Shown: piece by piece, positions 6,504 to 14,288 of the stretch
How positions within the stretch are numbered: position 1 is the first letter of the stretch
Layout of the letters: the number at the start of each line of letters is the position of its first letter
Assembly: GCA_017934425.1 (NCBI GenBank)
Contig: JAGBJO010000032.1
Location: 1-49,298 of the forward strand
Length of the DNA: 49,298 bases
Reading direction: 5' to 3'
DNA from: Ruminococcus sp.
Lineage (GTDB): Bacteria > Bacillota > Clostridia > Oscillospirales > Ruminococcaceae
Program-made: the position numbers and the translations under genes
The notes under the pieces: generated by a model
Databases searched by the model: none
What the model was told of the DNA's origin: nothing
What the model saw: the letters and a program-made list of their open reading frames with translations, nothing else

Positions 6504-7931
6504 ATGGATATCAATATATTAAACGGTAAGAAACACATTCATTTCATCGGCATCGGCGGTTCTGGTATGTATCCCCTTGCACAGATACTCCACGGTCAGG
6601 GCTACTATCTCACAGGCTCGGACAATAACGAGACTGAGACTCTTGACGCTGTAAGAAAAATGGGTATCCCCGTTTTTATCGGTCAGAGAGCCGAGAATAT
6701 CGAGGGCGCTGACCTTATCGTGCATACTGCCGCTATCATGGCGGATAACCCGGAACTTATGGCTGCTAAGGCAAGCGGAGTTCCGGTTCTGGAGCGTGCT
6801 GACCTTTTAGGTATCGTCACAAGCTGGTACGACAGAGCGATATGCGTTTCCGGTACTCACGGCAAGACTTCCACTACTTCCATGATTACCCAGATATTCT
6901 ACACTGCCGGAGTTGACCTTTCAGCGTATATCGGCGGAAAACTTCCCTGCATCGGCGGAAGCGGTATTGCCGGAAAGAGCGATGTTCTGGTGTGCGAGTC
7001 CTGCGAATTTGAGGATCACTTCCTTAAGCTTTACCCGGATATCTCTGTAGTCCTCAACGTTGACGCTGACCACCTGGACTACTTCGGTACTCTGGACAAT
7101 ATAATCAAGTCATTTAAGAAATTCAATGAGAATACCTCCAAGTGCATCATAATCAACGGTTCTGACCCGAATTCCATGAAGTCACTGGAGGGTATTTCCG
7201 GCAAGGAGATAATCACCTTCGGTAAAGATAACTCCTGCGACTACTACCCGGAAAACATCGTCCACGACAACGGTCTGCATACCACATTCGACGCTATGTA
7301 CAAGGGCGAGAAGCTGGGAAGCATCGAACTGAATGTGGCTGGTATCCACAATGTTCTCAACGCTCTGGCTGCTGTTGCGGCTGCAAGATACTGCGGAGTG
7401 GACTTCAGCGCTATCCAGAAGGGTCTGGCTGATTTCCGTGGCGCTAAGAGAAGATTTGAGAAGTTCGGCGAGGCTAAGGGTATAACTGTTGTTGACGACT
7501 ACGCCCACCACCCAACTGAGCTTGAAGCTACCCTGACTGCGGCTATGGAAATGAATTTCCGCAAGGTATGGGCAGTATTCCAGCCTTTCACATTCAGCAG
7601 AACAAAACTGCTCCTGGACGACTTCGCAAGAGTACTCCAGATACCTGACTGCGCTATCCTCACTGATATCATGGGAAGCCGTGAGAAGAATACCTACGGC
7701 ATCTTCACTCGTCACCTGGCAGAGAAGATACCCGGCTGTGTATGGTTCCCTCAGGACGAGAGCGCTGAATGGACTGACGAGAGAAAATATCAGAACTTCC
7801 AGCAGGTGTGTGATTACATCTGCGAAAACGCTCAGCCTGGTGACCTGGTAATTACTCTGGGCTGCGGCGACGCTTACAAGATAGCACGAATGGTTCTCGC
7901 TAAACTTTCAGAGGAGGATAGTAATGCTTAA
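6504..7931 (+). CDS. murC: UDP-N-acetylmuramate--L-alanine ligase
   Basis: MurC adds L-Ala to UDP-MurNAc in the cytoplasm, the first peptide step of peptidoglycan synthesis. At 475 residues it has normal length. The N-terminal Rossmann motif HFIGIGGSGMYPLAQIL, the ATP loop VSGTHGKTSTTSMI, the central HLDYFGT region and the C-terminal DDYAHHPTELEATL with GCGDAYKI are all present. ATG 6504 is preferred over an in-frame GTG at 6492 because GGAG (6487-6490) is 13 bases away from the former but touches the latter. The end overlaps lexA by 8 bases. First gene of a plus-strand operon of wall, division and DNA-maintenance genes. Confidence 0.95.
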   Translation: MDINILNGKKHIHFIGIGGSGMYPLAQILHGQGYYLTGSDNNETETLDAVRKMGIPVFIGQRAENIEGADLIVHTAAIMADNPELMAAKASGVPVLERADLLGIVTSWYDRAICVSGTHGKTSTTSMITQIFYTAGVDLSAYIGGKLPCIGGSGIAGKSDVLVCESCEFEDHFLKLYPDISVVLNVDADHLDYFGTLDNIIKSFKKFNENTSKCIIINGSDPNSMKSLEGISGKEIITFGKDNSCDYYPENIVHDNGLHTTFDAMYKGEKLGSIELNVAGIHNVLNALAAVAAARYCGVDFSAIQKGLADFRGAKRRFEKFGEAKGITVVDDYAHHPTELEATLTAAMEMNFRKVWAVFQPFTFSRTKLLLDDFARVLQIPDCAILTDIMGSREKNTYGIFTRHLAEKIPGCVWFPQDESAEWTDERKYQNFQQVCDYICENAQPGDLVITLGCGDAYKIARMVLAKLSEEDSNA

Positions 7932-8505
7932 TGAGAAGGAAGCTGCTGTTTTTGAGTTCATAAAGAGCCGCCTGAGCGACGGCGTTTCTCCCACGGTCAG
8001 GGAGATAATGGAGGCTATGGGCTTCCACTCTACCTCAACCGCTTTCCGATATGTTAATAATCTTGTGGATAAGGGTCTGCTCGAAAAATCCGGCAGCCTT
8101 AACCGCACTCTGCGCCTGCCCGGAAGCGCTTCCGCAACTGTCCCTGTAATGGGCGTTGTTACTGCCGGACAGCCTATAACCGCCGTGGAGGACATCACAG
8201 GCTACGTAAGCTTTGAAGCCCCCGGTAAGAACCCAAGCGAACTTTTCGCCCTGACTATCCGGGGCGAAAGCATGATAAATGCCGGTATTCTCGACGGTGA
8301 TGTGGTCATCGTCGAAAAGACACCCTATGCCGAAAATGGTGATATAGTCGTCGCTTTCATCGGCGGTGAAGACGCTACAGTAAAGACCTTCTACAAGGAG
8401 GAGGGTCATTACCGCCTTCAGCCGGAAAATGATACTATGGAACCGATAATCCTCGATCAGTGTGAGATACTCGGCAAGGTCATCGGTCTTAAAAGATATT
8501 ACTGA
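7924..8505 (+). CDS. lexA: LexA repressor
   Basis: 193 residues. Winged helix-turn-helix at about 1-65 (PTVREIMEAMGFHSTSTAFRYVNNLVDKGLL). Cleavage site Ala81-Gly82 (GVVTAGQPI). Serine protease-like domain with nucleophile Ser116 (IRGESMINAGILDGD) and general base Lys154 (EDATVKTF). RecA-stimulated self-cleavage would relieve repression of SOS genes. It is translationally coupled to murC and sits in front of zapA, so SOS control and division are linked by operon structure. The N-terminus lacks the usual LTxRQxxIL start and begins MLNEKEAAVFEFI, within the family's variability. Whether it controls classical SOS targets here is inference. Confidence 0.9.
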   Translation: MLNEKEAAVFEFIKSRLSDGVSPTVREIMEAMGFHSTSTAFRYVNNLVDKGLLEKSGSLNRTLRLPGSASATVPVMGVVTAGQPITAVEDITGYVSFEAPGKNPSELFALTIRGESMINAGILDGDVVIVEKTPYAENGDIVVAFIGGEDATVKTFYKEEGHYRLQPENDTMEPIILDQCEILGKVIGLKRYY

Positions 8506-8527
8506 TACAAAAGGAAGGATAATCCCA

Positions 8528-8893
8528 ATGCTTAATGAAGTAAAAGTCATTATCTGCGGCAAGGAGTATAAGCTGAAAACCGCAGAATCACCCAACTATG
8601 TATATGCCCTTGCAAGATCACTTGAAGCAAGGATAAATGAACTTATGAACGCCGGAAGCGGTTCTTCACCATATACCGCCGCTATCATGGTCGCACTCAG
8701 TTCCCTTGATGACCTGAATAAGGCTAACCAGCGCCTTGACAACGTCCGTGCCCAGACCAAGGAGTACGTTGACGAAGCAGGAAAGTCCAGGATCGAACTG
8801 GATGCTTCTCTCAAGGAAATAGAGGTACTCAAGTCTAAGATCACCCAGCTTGAAAATATCATCAAACTCAAGAAGCTGGGAGACAGTATATAA
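8528..8893 (+). CDS. zapA: Cell division protein ZapA
   Basis: 121 residues from ATG 8528, chosen over an upstream ATG at 8462 because that one lies inside lexA and AAGGAAGG precedes 8528 by about 8 bases. The N-terminal ZapA domain (KVIICGKEYKLKTAESPNYVYALARSLEARINELM) is followed by a helical coiled-coil C-terminus (LDASLKEIEVLKSKITQLENII). ZapA cross-links FtsZ protofilaments at midcell. The stop overlaps the ATG of the next gene (TAATG). Confidence 0.9.
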   Translation: MLNEVKVIICGKEYKLKTAESPNYVYALARSLEARINELMNAGSGSSPYTAAIMVALSSLDDLNKANQRLDNVRAQTKEYVDEAGKSRIELDASLKEIEVLKSKITQLENIIKLKKLGDSI

Positions 8894-10920
8894 TGCGGAC
8901 ACCAGAAATACTCGCTCCTGCCGGCAGCCCGGAGACTCTTTCCGCTGCGCTTCGTGCCGGTGCTGATGCAGTATACCTGGGCGGAAAACTGTTTTCCGCA
9001 AGAAGCAGCGCCGCAAATTTCGATAACGACCAGCTTCGTGAGGCAGCAAGACTTTGCCATATGTACGGCGCTAAGATGTATATTGCCGCTAATACCATTA
9101 TTTCCGACGGCGAAGCAGATGCTTTCTGCGAATTTATCCGCTTCACGTCCGGTATCGGCGTTGACGGCTACATAGTCCAGGATCCCGGCTGTGTATACCT
9201 TATTAAAAAGGTATGCCCCGATGCGGTGATACACGCTTCAACTCAGATGTCCGTGCATACCGCTGCCGGCGCTGAGATAATGCAGGAGTATGGCTTTTCA
9301 AGAGTTGTTCCCGCAAGAGAACTGGACTGCCGCACCCTTGAAAGAATATGCGCTCTGCCCACTGAGACTGAGGTTTTCGTCCACGGCGCACTGTGTATGT
9401 CCGTTTCCGGTCAGTGCTATATGTCGGCGATGATGGGCGGACGTTCTGCAAACCGTGGTGCTTGCGGACAAGCGTGCAGACTGCCATTTTCCGCAGATGG
9501 GAATACTTCCGACTATGCCGCACTTTCCCTGAAAGACCTTTCGCTTTTGCCACGCATGAGCGAACTTGTGGCGATCGGCGCAGATTCCCTGAAAATTGAG
9601 GGACGAATGAAGCGCCCGGAGTATGTTGCTTCAGCAGTCCATGAGACTCGTCAGGCACTTGACGGAAATTTCCCGGATATGAAGCTTTTAAGGGGAATAT
9701 TCTCCCGCAGCGGCTTCACCGACGGATATTTCACCGGAAAGCGTCAGGATATGTTCGGCGTTCGTGAGAAAGAGGACGTTACCGCCGCCCAGACGCTTAT
9801 TCCTAAGATACACGAGCTTTACCGCTTTCAAAAGCAGGTACACGATGTAAGGTTCAGCGTAAGGATAGCAATGGGCGAACCTGTAAGTATCAGCGCTTTC
9901 TGCGGCGATATTTCCGTGAGCATTTCCGGCGACGTTCCCCAGACGGCGCAGAACCGCCCTACCGATGTTCAGGCTGTTGAAAAGCAGCTTTCAAAGCTTG
10001 GTGACACCGTGCTGCGCTTTTGCGGTGTGGATTGCCAGATAGGGGAGGGACTATTCGTTCCCGCAGGCGTTTTGAACAGTATGCGCCGCCAGATAGCGGA
10101 TATGCTGACGGAGGAGATAATTTCCCGGAATACCCCCGGGTATACCATTACTGACTATGCCCCGGTGCTGCCCGAAAACCGCACACCAGGCGGCGTTGTC
10201 ACTTACAGGGCAGTCTGTCAGAATAGGGAGCAGGCACTTGCTGCGCTGGAGTATGCACAGTTTGTGATACTGCCTATGGACTGCGACTTTTCAGGTATCC
10301 CGGCGGACAGGGTGATAATATCGCCGCCACGGTTCATATGCGACGAGGACGCAGTTTCCGGAAAACTCCGTGAACTGAAAGAGCGTGGATTTACCCGGCT
10401 TTTCTGCCATACCCATGACTGCATCGCTATCGGTAAGCGGCTGGGTATGACTCTCCACGGCAGCTTCACCCTGAACCTTTTCAATAGCTACTGCGCCGGA
10501 AGTCTTGCCGGACTGGGGCTTGCTGACTGCGCTGTATCATTCGAGGCGAAATTCAGCCAGATACGCTCCCTCAGATGTCCGATGCCCCTGGGGGCGGTGA
10601 TGTATGGACAGCTTCCCCTGATGCTTACCCGCAACTGCCCCATAAAGAACCAGGTGGGCTGCGGAAATTGCAGAAAAACTATCACTGACCGCACTGGCAG
10701 AAATATGCCCGTCGCTTGCAGCGGTGACTACGTTGAGATACTTAACCCTGATGTCCTCTACTGCCTTGACGATATCAGTGAGGCACAGGGGATAGACTTT
10801 GCCATTATGATATTCCGCCGGGAAACTCCGGAGCAGATACGAGAGATATTCTGCGGTAAAAAGCCGGAGGGACGGCTTACAAGAGGACTCTACCGCAGAG
10901 GTTTGCAGGAGGTACTATGA
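8893..10920 (+). CDS. U32 family peptidase-like protein with C-terminal DUF3656-type region
   Basis: 675 residues. It opens with ILAPAGSPETLSAALRAGADAVYLGG and carries the U32 signature EVFVHGALCMSVSGQCYMSAMMGGRSANRGACGQACRLPF, whose cysteines, together with later ones (NCPIKNQVGCGNC), fit an iron-sulfur-type site. Characterised U32 proteins include RlhA (23S rRNA C2501 hydroxylation) and TrhP (tRNA hydroxylation); the long DUF3656-containing form is the RlhA-like branch. An RNA-modifying role is therefore more likely than collagenase activity, although that older name is often attached. Its ATG overlaps the zapA stop and its own end overlaps dut (ATGA). Confidence 0.88.
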   Translation: MRTPEILAPAGSPETLSAALRAGADAVYLGGKLFSARSSAANFDNDQLREAARLCHMYGAKMYIAANTIISDGEADAFCEFIRFTSGIGVDGYIVQDPGCVYLIKKVCPDAVIHASTQMSVHTAAGAEIMQEYGFSRVVPARELDCRTLERICALPTETEVFVHGALCMSVSGQCYMSAMMGGRSANRGACGQACRLPFSADGNTSDYAALSLKDLSLLPRMSELVAIGADSLKIEGRMKRPEYVASAVHETRQALDGNFPDMKLLRGIFSRSGFTDGYFTGKRQDMFGVREKEDVTAAQTLIPKIHELYRFQKQVHDVRFSVRIAMGEPVSISAFCGDISVSISGDVPQTAQNRPTDVQAVEKQLSKLGDTVLRFCGVDCQIGEGLFVPAGVLNSMRRQIADMLTEEIISRNTPGYTITDYAPVLPENRTPGGVVTYRAVCQNREQALAALEYAQFVILPMDCDFSGIPADRVIISPPRFICDEDAVSGKLRELKERGFTRLFCHTHDCIAIGKRLGMTLHGSFTLNLFNSYCAGSLAGLGLADCAVSFEAKFSQIRSLRCPMPLGAVMYGQLPLMLTRNCPIKNQVGCGNCRKTITDRTGRNMPVACSGDYVEILNPDVLYCLDDISEAQGIDFAIMIFRRETPEQIREIFCGKKPEGRLTRGLYRRGLQEVL

Positions 10921-11354
10921 AGATAACGTTCAAAAAGCTTGATGAAAAAGCTGTTATACCTGAGCGTGCTACCGCCGGAAGCGCAGGGCTTGATATAAGC
11001 GCCTGCCTGGACAGTCCGGTGGTGCTTGAGCCGGGTGAGATAAAGATGATACCTACAGGTCTTGCCGCACAGACTGACTGCAATGATGTGGCGATGCTGA
11101 TATACCCACGTTCAGGGCTTTCAACAAAGCATGGTGTGTCACTGGCGAACTGCGTAGGCGTTGTTGACAGCGATTACAGGGGCGCATGGTTTATTCCACT
11201 TATAAATCACGGGAAACAGCCATTTACTGTAGAACATGGTATGCGTATCGCACAGCTTGTGCCTACAAGAGTACTTATTCCGGAAATAGAGATAAGCGAA
11301 AGCCTTGACGACACCGAGCGTGGCAAAGGCGGATTCGGTTCGTCAGGGGAATAA
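10917..11354 (+). CDS. dut: dUTP diphosphatase
   Basis: 145 residues, the normal trimeric dUTPase size. All five motifs are visible: AGSAGLDISA (1), PRSGLSTKHG (2), NCVGVVDSDYRGAW (3, with the catalytic Asp), RIAQLV (4) and RGKGGFGSSG (5, the P-loop-like lid). It hydrolyses dUTP to dUMP and PPi in the cytoplasm, keeping uracil out of DNA and supplying thymidylate synthesis. Start overlaps the previous stop by 4 bases. Confidence 0.96.
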   Translation: MKITFKKLDEKAVIPERATAGSAGLDISACLDSPVVLEPGEIKMIPTGLAAQTDCNDVAMLIYPRSGLSTKHGVSLANCVGVVDSDYRGAWFIPLINHGKQPFTVEHGMRIAQLVPTRVLIPEIEISESLDDTERGKGGFGSSGE

Positions 11355-11372
11355 CTGGAAATGGAGAAAGAA

Positions 11373-11636
11373 ATGAAGAAAGCATTATACCTAATATTTC
11401 TTATTGCCGCCGCTGTTGTTATCGGCGGTATAATAACAGAGTATATGCAGGGGACAGAAATGCTTGATATACTTGCATATTCAAAAAGCTTTACACTTAG
11501 TCCGATAACCTTATCTGTGTTCGGGCTTATCTCCCTTACAGTAGGTTTCAGCCTTGGGATAAGCGTGGCACAGATAATAATGCTGGCTATTATATTCCTT
11601 ATCTACTACAAAACAGCACCTAAAATGTTTCCGTAG
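11373..11636 (+). CDS. DUF4321 small membrane protein
   Basis: 87 residues from ATG 11373, where GGAG lies 6 bases upstream; an ATG at 11361 has no good site. Two membrane segments: about 4-22 (ALYLIFLIAAAVVIGGII) and about 48-76 (VFGLISLTVGFSLGISVAQIIMLAII...). The shape matches the DUF4321 family of Clostridia, whose function is unknown. The loop is short and neutral and the C-terminus basic. It ends the murC operon. The 150 bases after it hold only the mreB promoter. Confidence 0.75.
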   Translation: MKKALYLIFLIAAAVVIGGIITEYMQGTEMLDILAYSKSFTLSPITLSVFGLISLTVGFSLGISVAQIIMLAIIFLIYYKTAPKMFP

Positions 11637-11723
11637 TTTTCGACAGTTTATTTCCGGCTTTGTCTGCGAAGTTTTCCGTATTTTTAAAAATTCTGGCAGC
11701 GGTAAAATTTCTCAGACAAAATT

Positions 11724-11753
11724 ATTGTCTGTACGGGACAATAGTGATATAAT
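11724..11753 (+). promoter_or_regulatory. Promoter of the mreBCD operon with overlapping inverted repeat
   Basis: TTGTCT (11725-11730), 17 bases, TATAAT (11748-11753). TATTGTC (11724-11730) and GACAATA (11738-11744) form an inverted repeat that covers the -35 and most of the spacer, a possible operator. Confidence 0.75.
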
Positions 11754-11789
11754 AAAGATTATCATAGTTATATTGTAAGGAGCAGCAGA

Positions 11790-12806
11790 ATGTTTACAAA
11801 AGATATTGGTATAGATCTGGGTACTGCCAATACCCTGGTATATCTCAGGGGAAAAGGCATCATAATAAGAGAGCCGTCAGTTGTGGCTGTCAATACCCGT
11901 ACCGATAAGACAAGATATGTCGGTATGGAAGCTAAGGAAGTTATCGGAAGAACTCCCGGCTCAATAGTTGCTGTACGTCCTTTGAAGGACGGAGTTATCG
12001 CCGATTTCGATATCGCTACTACCATGCTTCAGGAGTTTATCCGCAAGGCGCTCAGAGGTACGGTATTCACCAAGGCTAATGTTATAATATGTATACCCTC
12101 CGGCGTTACTGCCGTTGAGAGGAGAGCTGTCCGTGAGGCAAGCAAGAAGGCTGGCGCTAATAACGTGCTGGTCATCGAAGAACCTATGGCAGCTGCTATC
12201 GGCGCAGGTCTGCCTACAAACGAGCCTGCCGGAAGTATGATCGTTGATATCGGCGGCGGTACAAGCGAGGTGGCTGTTATATCTATGGGAGGTATAGTCG
12301 CTTCACGTTCTATAAGATGCGCCGGTGACGAGTTCGACGCTGCTATAATCAACTACATCAAAAAGAAGTATAACCTGCTTATCGGCGAGAGAACTGCCGA
12401 GAATGTCAAGATAACCATCGGCTCTGCTTTCCCAAGTGAGAAAGAGGAATTCATGGAGATCAAGGGTCGTGATCTGGTGGACGGTCTGCCTAAGAACGTC
12501 AATGTTAACTCCGCTGAGATACGTGATGCGCTGGTTGAACCCCTTGCAAAGGTCATCGACGCTATCAAGTCTACACTTGAGGAAACTCCCCCTGAGCTTT
12601 CCGCCGATATAATCGACCACGGCATCACTCTTGCCGGCGGCGGCGCTCTGCTGAAAGGCCTTGACAGACTTATCAACCGTGAGACTGGTATGCCGGTATA
12701 TATCGCTGAGTACCCCCTGGACTGCGTGGCTGAGGGTACAGGTAAGATACTCGAAAATATCAGCGACTATCAGGACGCTCTCACTGACAACATCAAGTAC
12801 TATTAA
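11790..12806 (+). CDS. mreB: MreB, rod-shape determining actin homologue
   Basis: 338 residues. The actin-fold phosphate motifs are clear: [20 protein letters not shown] at the N-terminus, [19 protein letters not shown], and the adenosine motif [27 protein letters not shown] is also typical. It forms membrane-bound filaments that direct lateral wall synthesis, working with MreC, MreD and the class B PBP encoded just downstream. The start follows AAGGAGCAGCAGA; a strong promoter lies 36 bases upstream. The divisome/elongasome pairing with the preceding murC-zapA operon is consistent. Confidence 0.96.
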   Translation: MFTKDIGIDLGTANTLVYLRGKGIIIREPSVVAVNTRTDKTRYVGMEAKEVIGRTPGSIVAVRPLKDGVIADFDIATTMLQEFIRKALRGTVFTKANVIICIPSGVTAVERRAVREASKKAGANNVLVIEEPMAAAIGAGLPTNEPAGSMIVDIGGGTSEVAVISMGGIVASRSIRCAGDEFDAAIINYIKKKYNLLIGERTAENVKITIGSAFPSEKEEFMEIKGRDLVDGLPKNVNVNSAEIRDALVEPLAKVIDAIKSTLEETPPELSADIIDHGITLAGGGALLKGLDRLINRETGMPVYIAEYPLDCVAEGTGKILENISDYQDALTDNIKYY

Positions 12807-12818
12807 GGAGGCTGCTTA

Positions 12819-13694
12819 ATGCGTGAATTCCTGAAAAGCACCAGGTTCAAAGTCCTGGCGGCTTTTATCGCCTTTCTGGTGGGCATTATGATATATGCGC
12901 TGACTAAGGGCGGCTACTCGCTTTCGGGAGTATCCTTTATCAATACCATTACCAAGCCTTTCCGCTTCGTGTCCAACAGTGTGGCAATGAAGGTAGAGAG
13001 CATCGGCGATAAGCTGCAAAATTCCGACGACTATTACGAGGAGAATCAGCAGCTCAAAAAGCAGATAAGTGAACTGAATAAACAGCTTGCCGGATATGAC
13101 GAGATGAAGACAGAACTGGAACAGCTCCGCAAGCTTGTGGTCATCAAGGACGAACACCCTGATTACGTTATCCCTCAGCCGGCTGAGGTACTGGGATATA
13201 CCGCAAATGACCCCTTCCACTCCTTTACTATCGACAGAGGCTATGCTGATGACGTTAAGCCCTATTGCCCTGTTGCTACAGCAGAGGGACTGGTGGGTAT
13301 AACTATCGAGGTTTCAGAACACTCAAGCCTTGTAAGGACTATACTTTCTCCTGACCTTTCTGTGGCTGTTGTGTGCGCTTCAACAAACGCCGACTTCGGT
13401 ATCATCGAGGGTACTGTCCTTGCCGCTGCCGACGGCAATACCAAGCTTTCGCACCTTTCATTGTCCAACAAGGTAAAAAAGGGCGATATGATGGTTACTT
13501 CCGGTAACAGCGGTCTTTTCCCGAAAGGCTACGCTGTAGGTACTGTCAAGGAAATGGGCGTTGAGACAAGCGGTCTGTCAGCCTGTGCAGAGATAGAGCC
13601 GTGCAGCGACATCACCAGACTCAGCACTGTGTTCGTTATAACCGATTTCAACGGCAAGGAGGAAAGAGCTGATGCGGATACGAACCTCCCATGA
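12819..13694 (+). CDS. mreC: MreC, rod-shape determining protein
   Basis: 291 residues. Short cytoplasmic N-terminus, one membrane span (about 11-28, VLAAFIAFLVGIMIYAL), a coiled coil (about 70-110, YYEENQQLKKQISELNKQL), then the beta-rich extracytoplasmic domain with conserved VLGYTANDPFHSFTIDRG and VTSGNSGLFPKGYAVGTV. It links MreB filaments to the periplasmic-side wall synthases. AAGGAGG precedes the ATG and the gap to mreB is 12 bases. The 3' end overlaps mreD by 23 bases. Confidence 0.94.
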   Translation: MREFLKSTRFKVLAAFIAFLVGIMIYALTKGGYSLSGVSFINTITKPFRFVSNSVAMKVESIGDKLQNSDDYYEENQQLKKQISELNKQLAGYDEMKTELEQLRKLVVIKDEHPDYVIPQPAEVLGYTANDPFHSFTIDRGYADDVKPYCPVATAEGLVGITIEVSEHSSLVRTILSPDLSVAVVCASTNADFGIIEGTVLAAADGNTKLSHLSLSNKVKKGDMMVTSGNSGLFPKGYAVGTVKEMGVETSGLSACAEIEPCSDITRLSTVFVITDFNGKEERADADTNLP

Positions 13695-14232
13695 GCGGCG
13701 AATACTCCGTTTCAAGACCGTTACACGCTGGATATTGTACTATGTACTTATCATATTCAGCTTCACACTGATGACCTCCGGTACTTTCCTGAAACCGGTA
13801 CTGCTTCTGCCCCTTGCCCTTGCAATTGCTATCGGCAATGACCTTATGGGTGCAGCTTTCACAGGCGCTTTCTGCGGTATGCTGATAGATATAGCCTGCG
13901 GCAGACTTTTCGGCTATAATGCAGTACTTCTTACGGTTTTCTGCGTAGGAGTATCCCTGGCATTTGACATCTACCTTCGGAGCAGATTCATCAATTACCT
14001 CTGGGTAACGGCGGTAGTAGCCTACATCCAGTGCTGGCTTGACTACACGTTCTACTACGGTATCTGGAACTATGAGAATGTGGAAATGATATATCATAAC
14101 GTGACTCTGAAAGTCTGGGTGTACACCATTATCTCAGCGGTGTTCATCTACCTTCTGGTCAAACTTATAAATCATTTCCTTATGCCCAGAGCGCATCTGA
14201 CTATCGAGGAAGCTATAAAGACGACAAACTGA
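13672..14232 (+). CDS. mreD: MreD, rod-shape determining membrane protein
   Basis: 186 residues with about five to six hydrophobic segments (from about 20, ILYYVLIIFSFTLMTSG, to about 155-170, VYTIISAVFIYLLVKLI). A conserved MreD feature is the GAFCGMLIDIACGRLFGYNA loop. The start overlaps the end of mreC; GGAGG at 13660-13664 gives an acceptable site. The product belongs to the elongasome with MreB, MreC and the following penicillin-binding protein. Confidence 0.88.
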   Translation: MRIRTSHERRILRFKTVTRWILYYVLIIFSFTLMTSGTFLKPVLLLPLALAIAIGNDLMGAAFTGAFCGMLIDIACGRLFGYNAVLLTVFCVGVSLAFDIYLRSRFINYLWVTAVVAYIQCWLDYTFYYGIWNYENVEMIYHNVTLKVWVYTIISAVFIYLLVKLINHFLMPRAHLTIEEAIKTTN

Positions 14233-14288
14233 CAACAAACAACGAACCGTTCCACAAAGGGACGGTTTCCTGCGTATAGGAGTGAACA

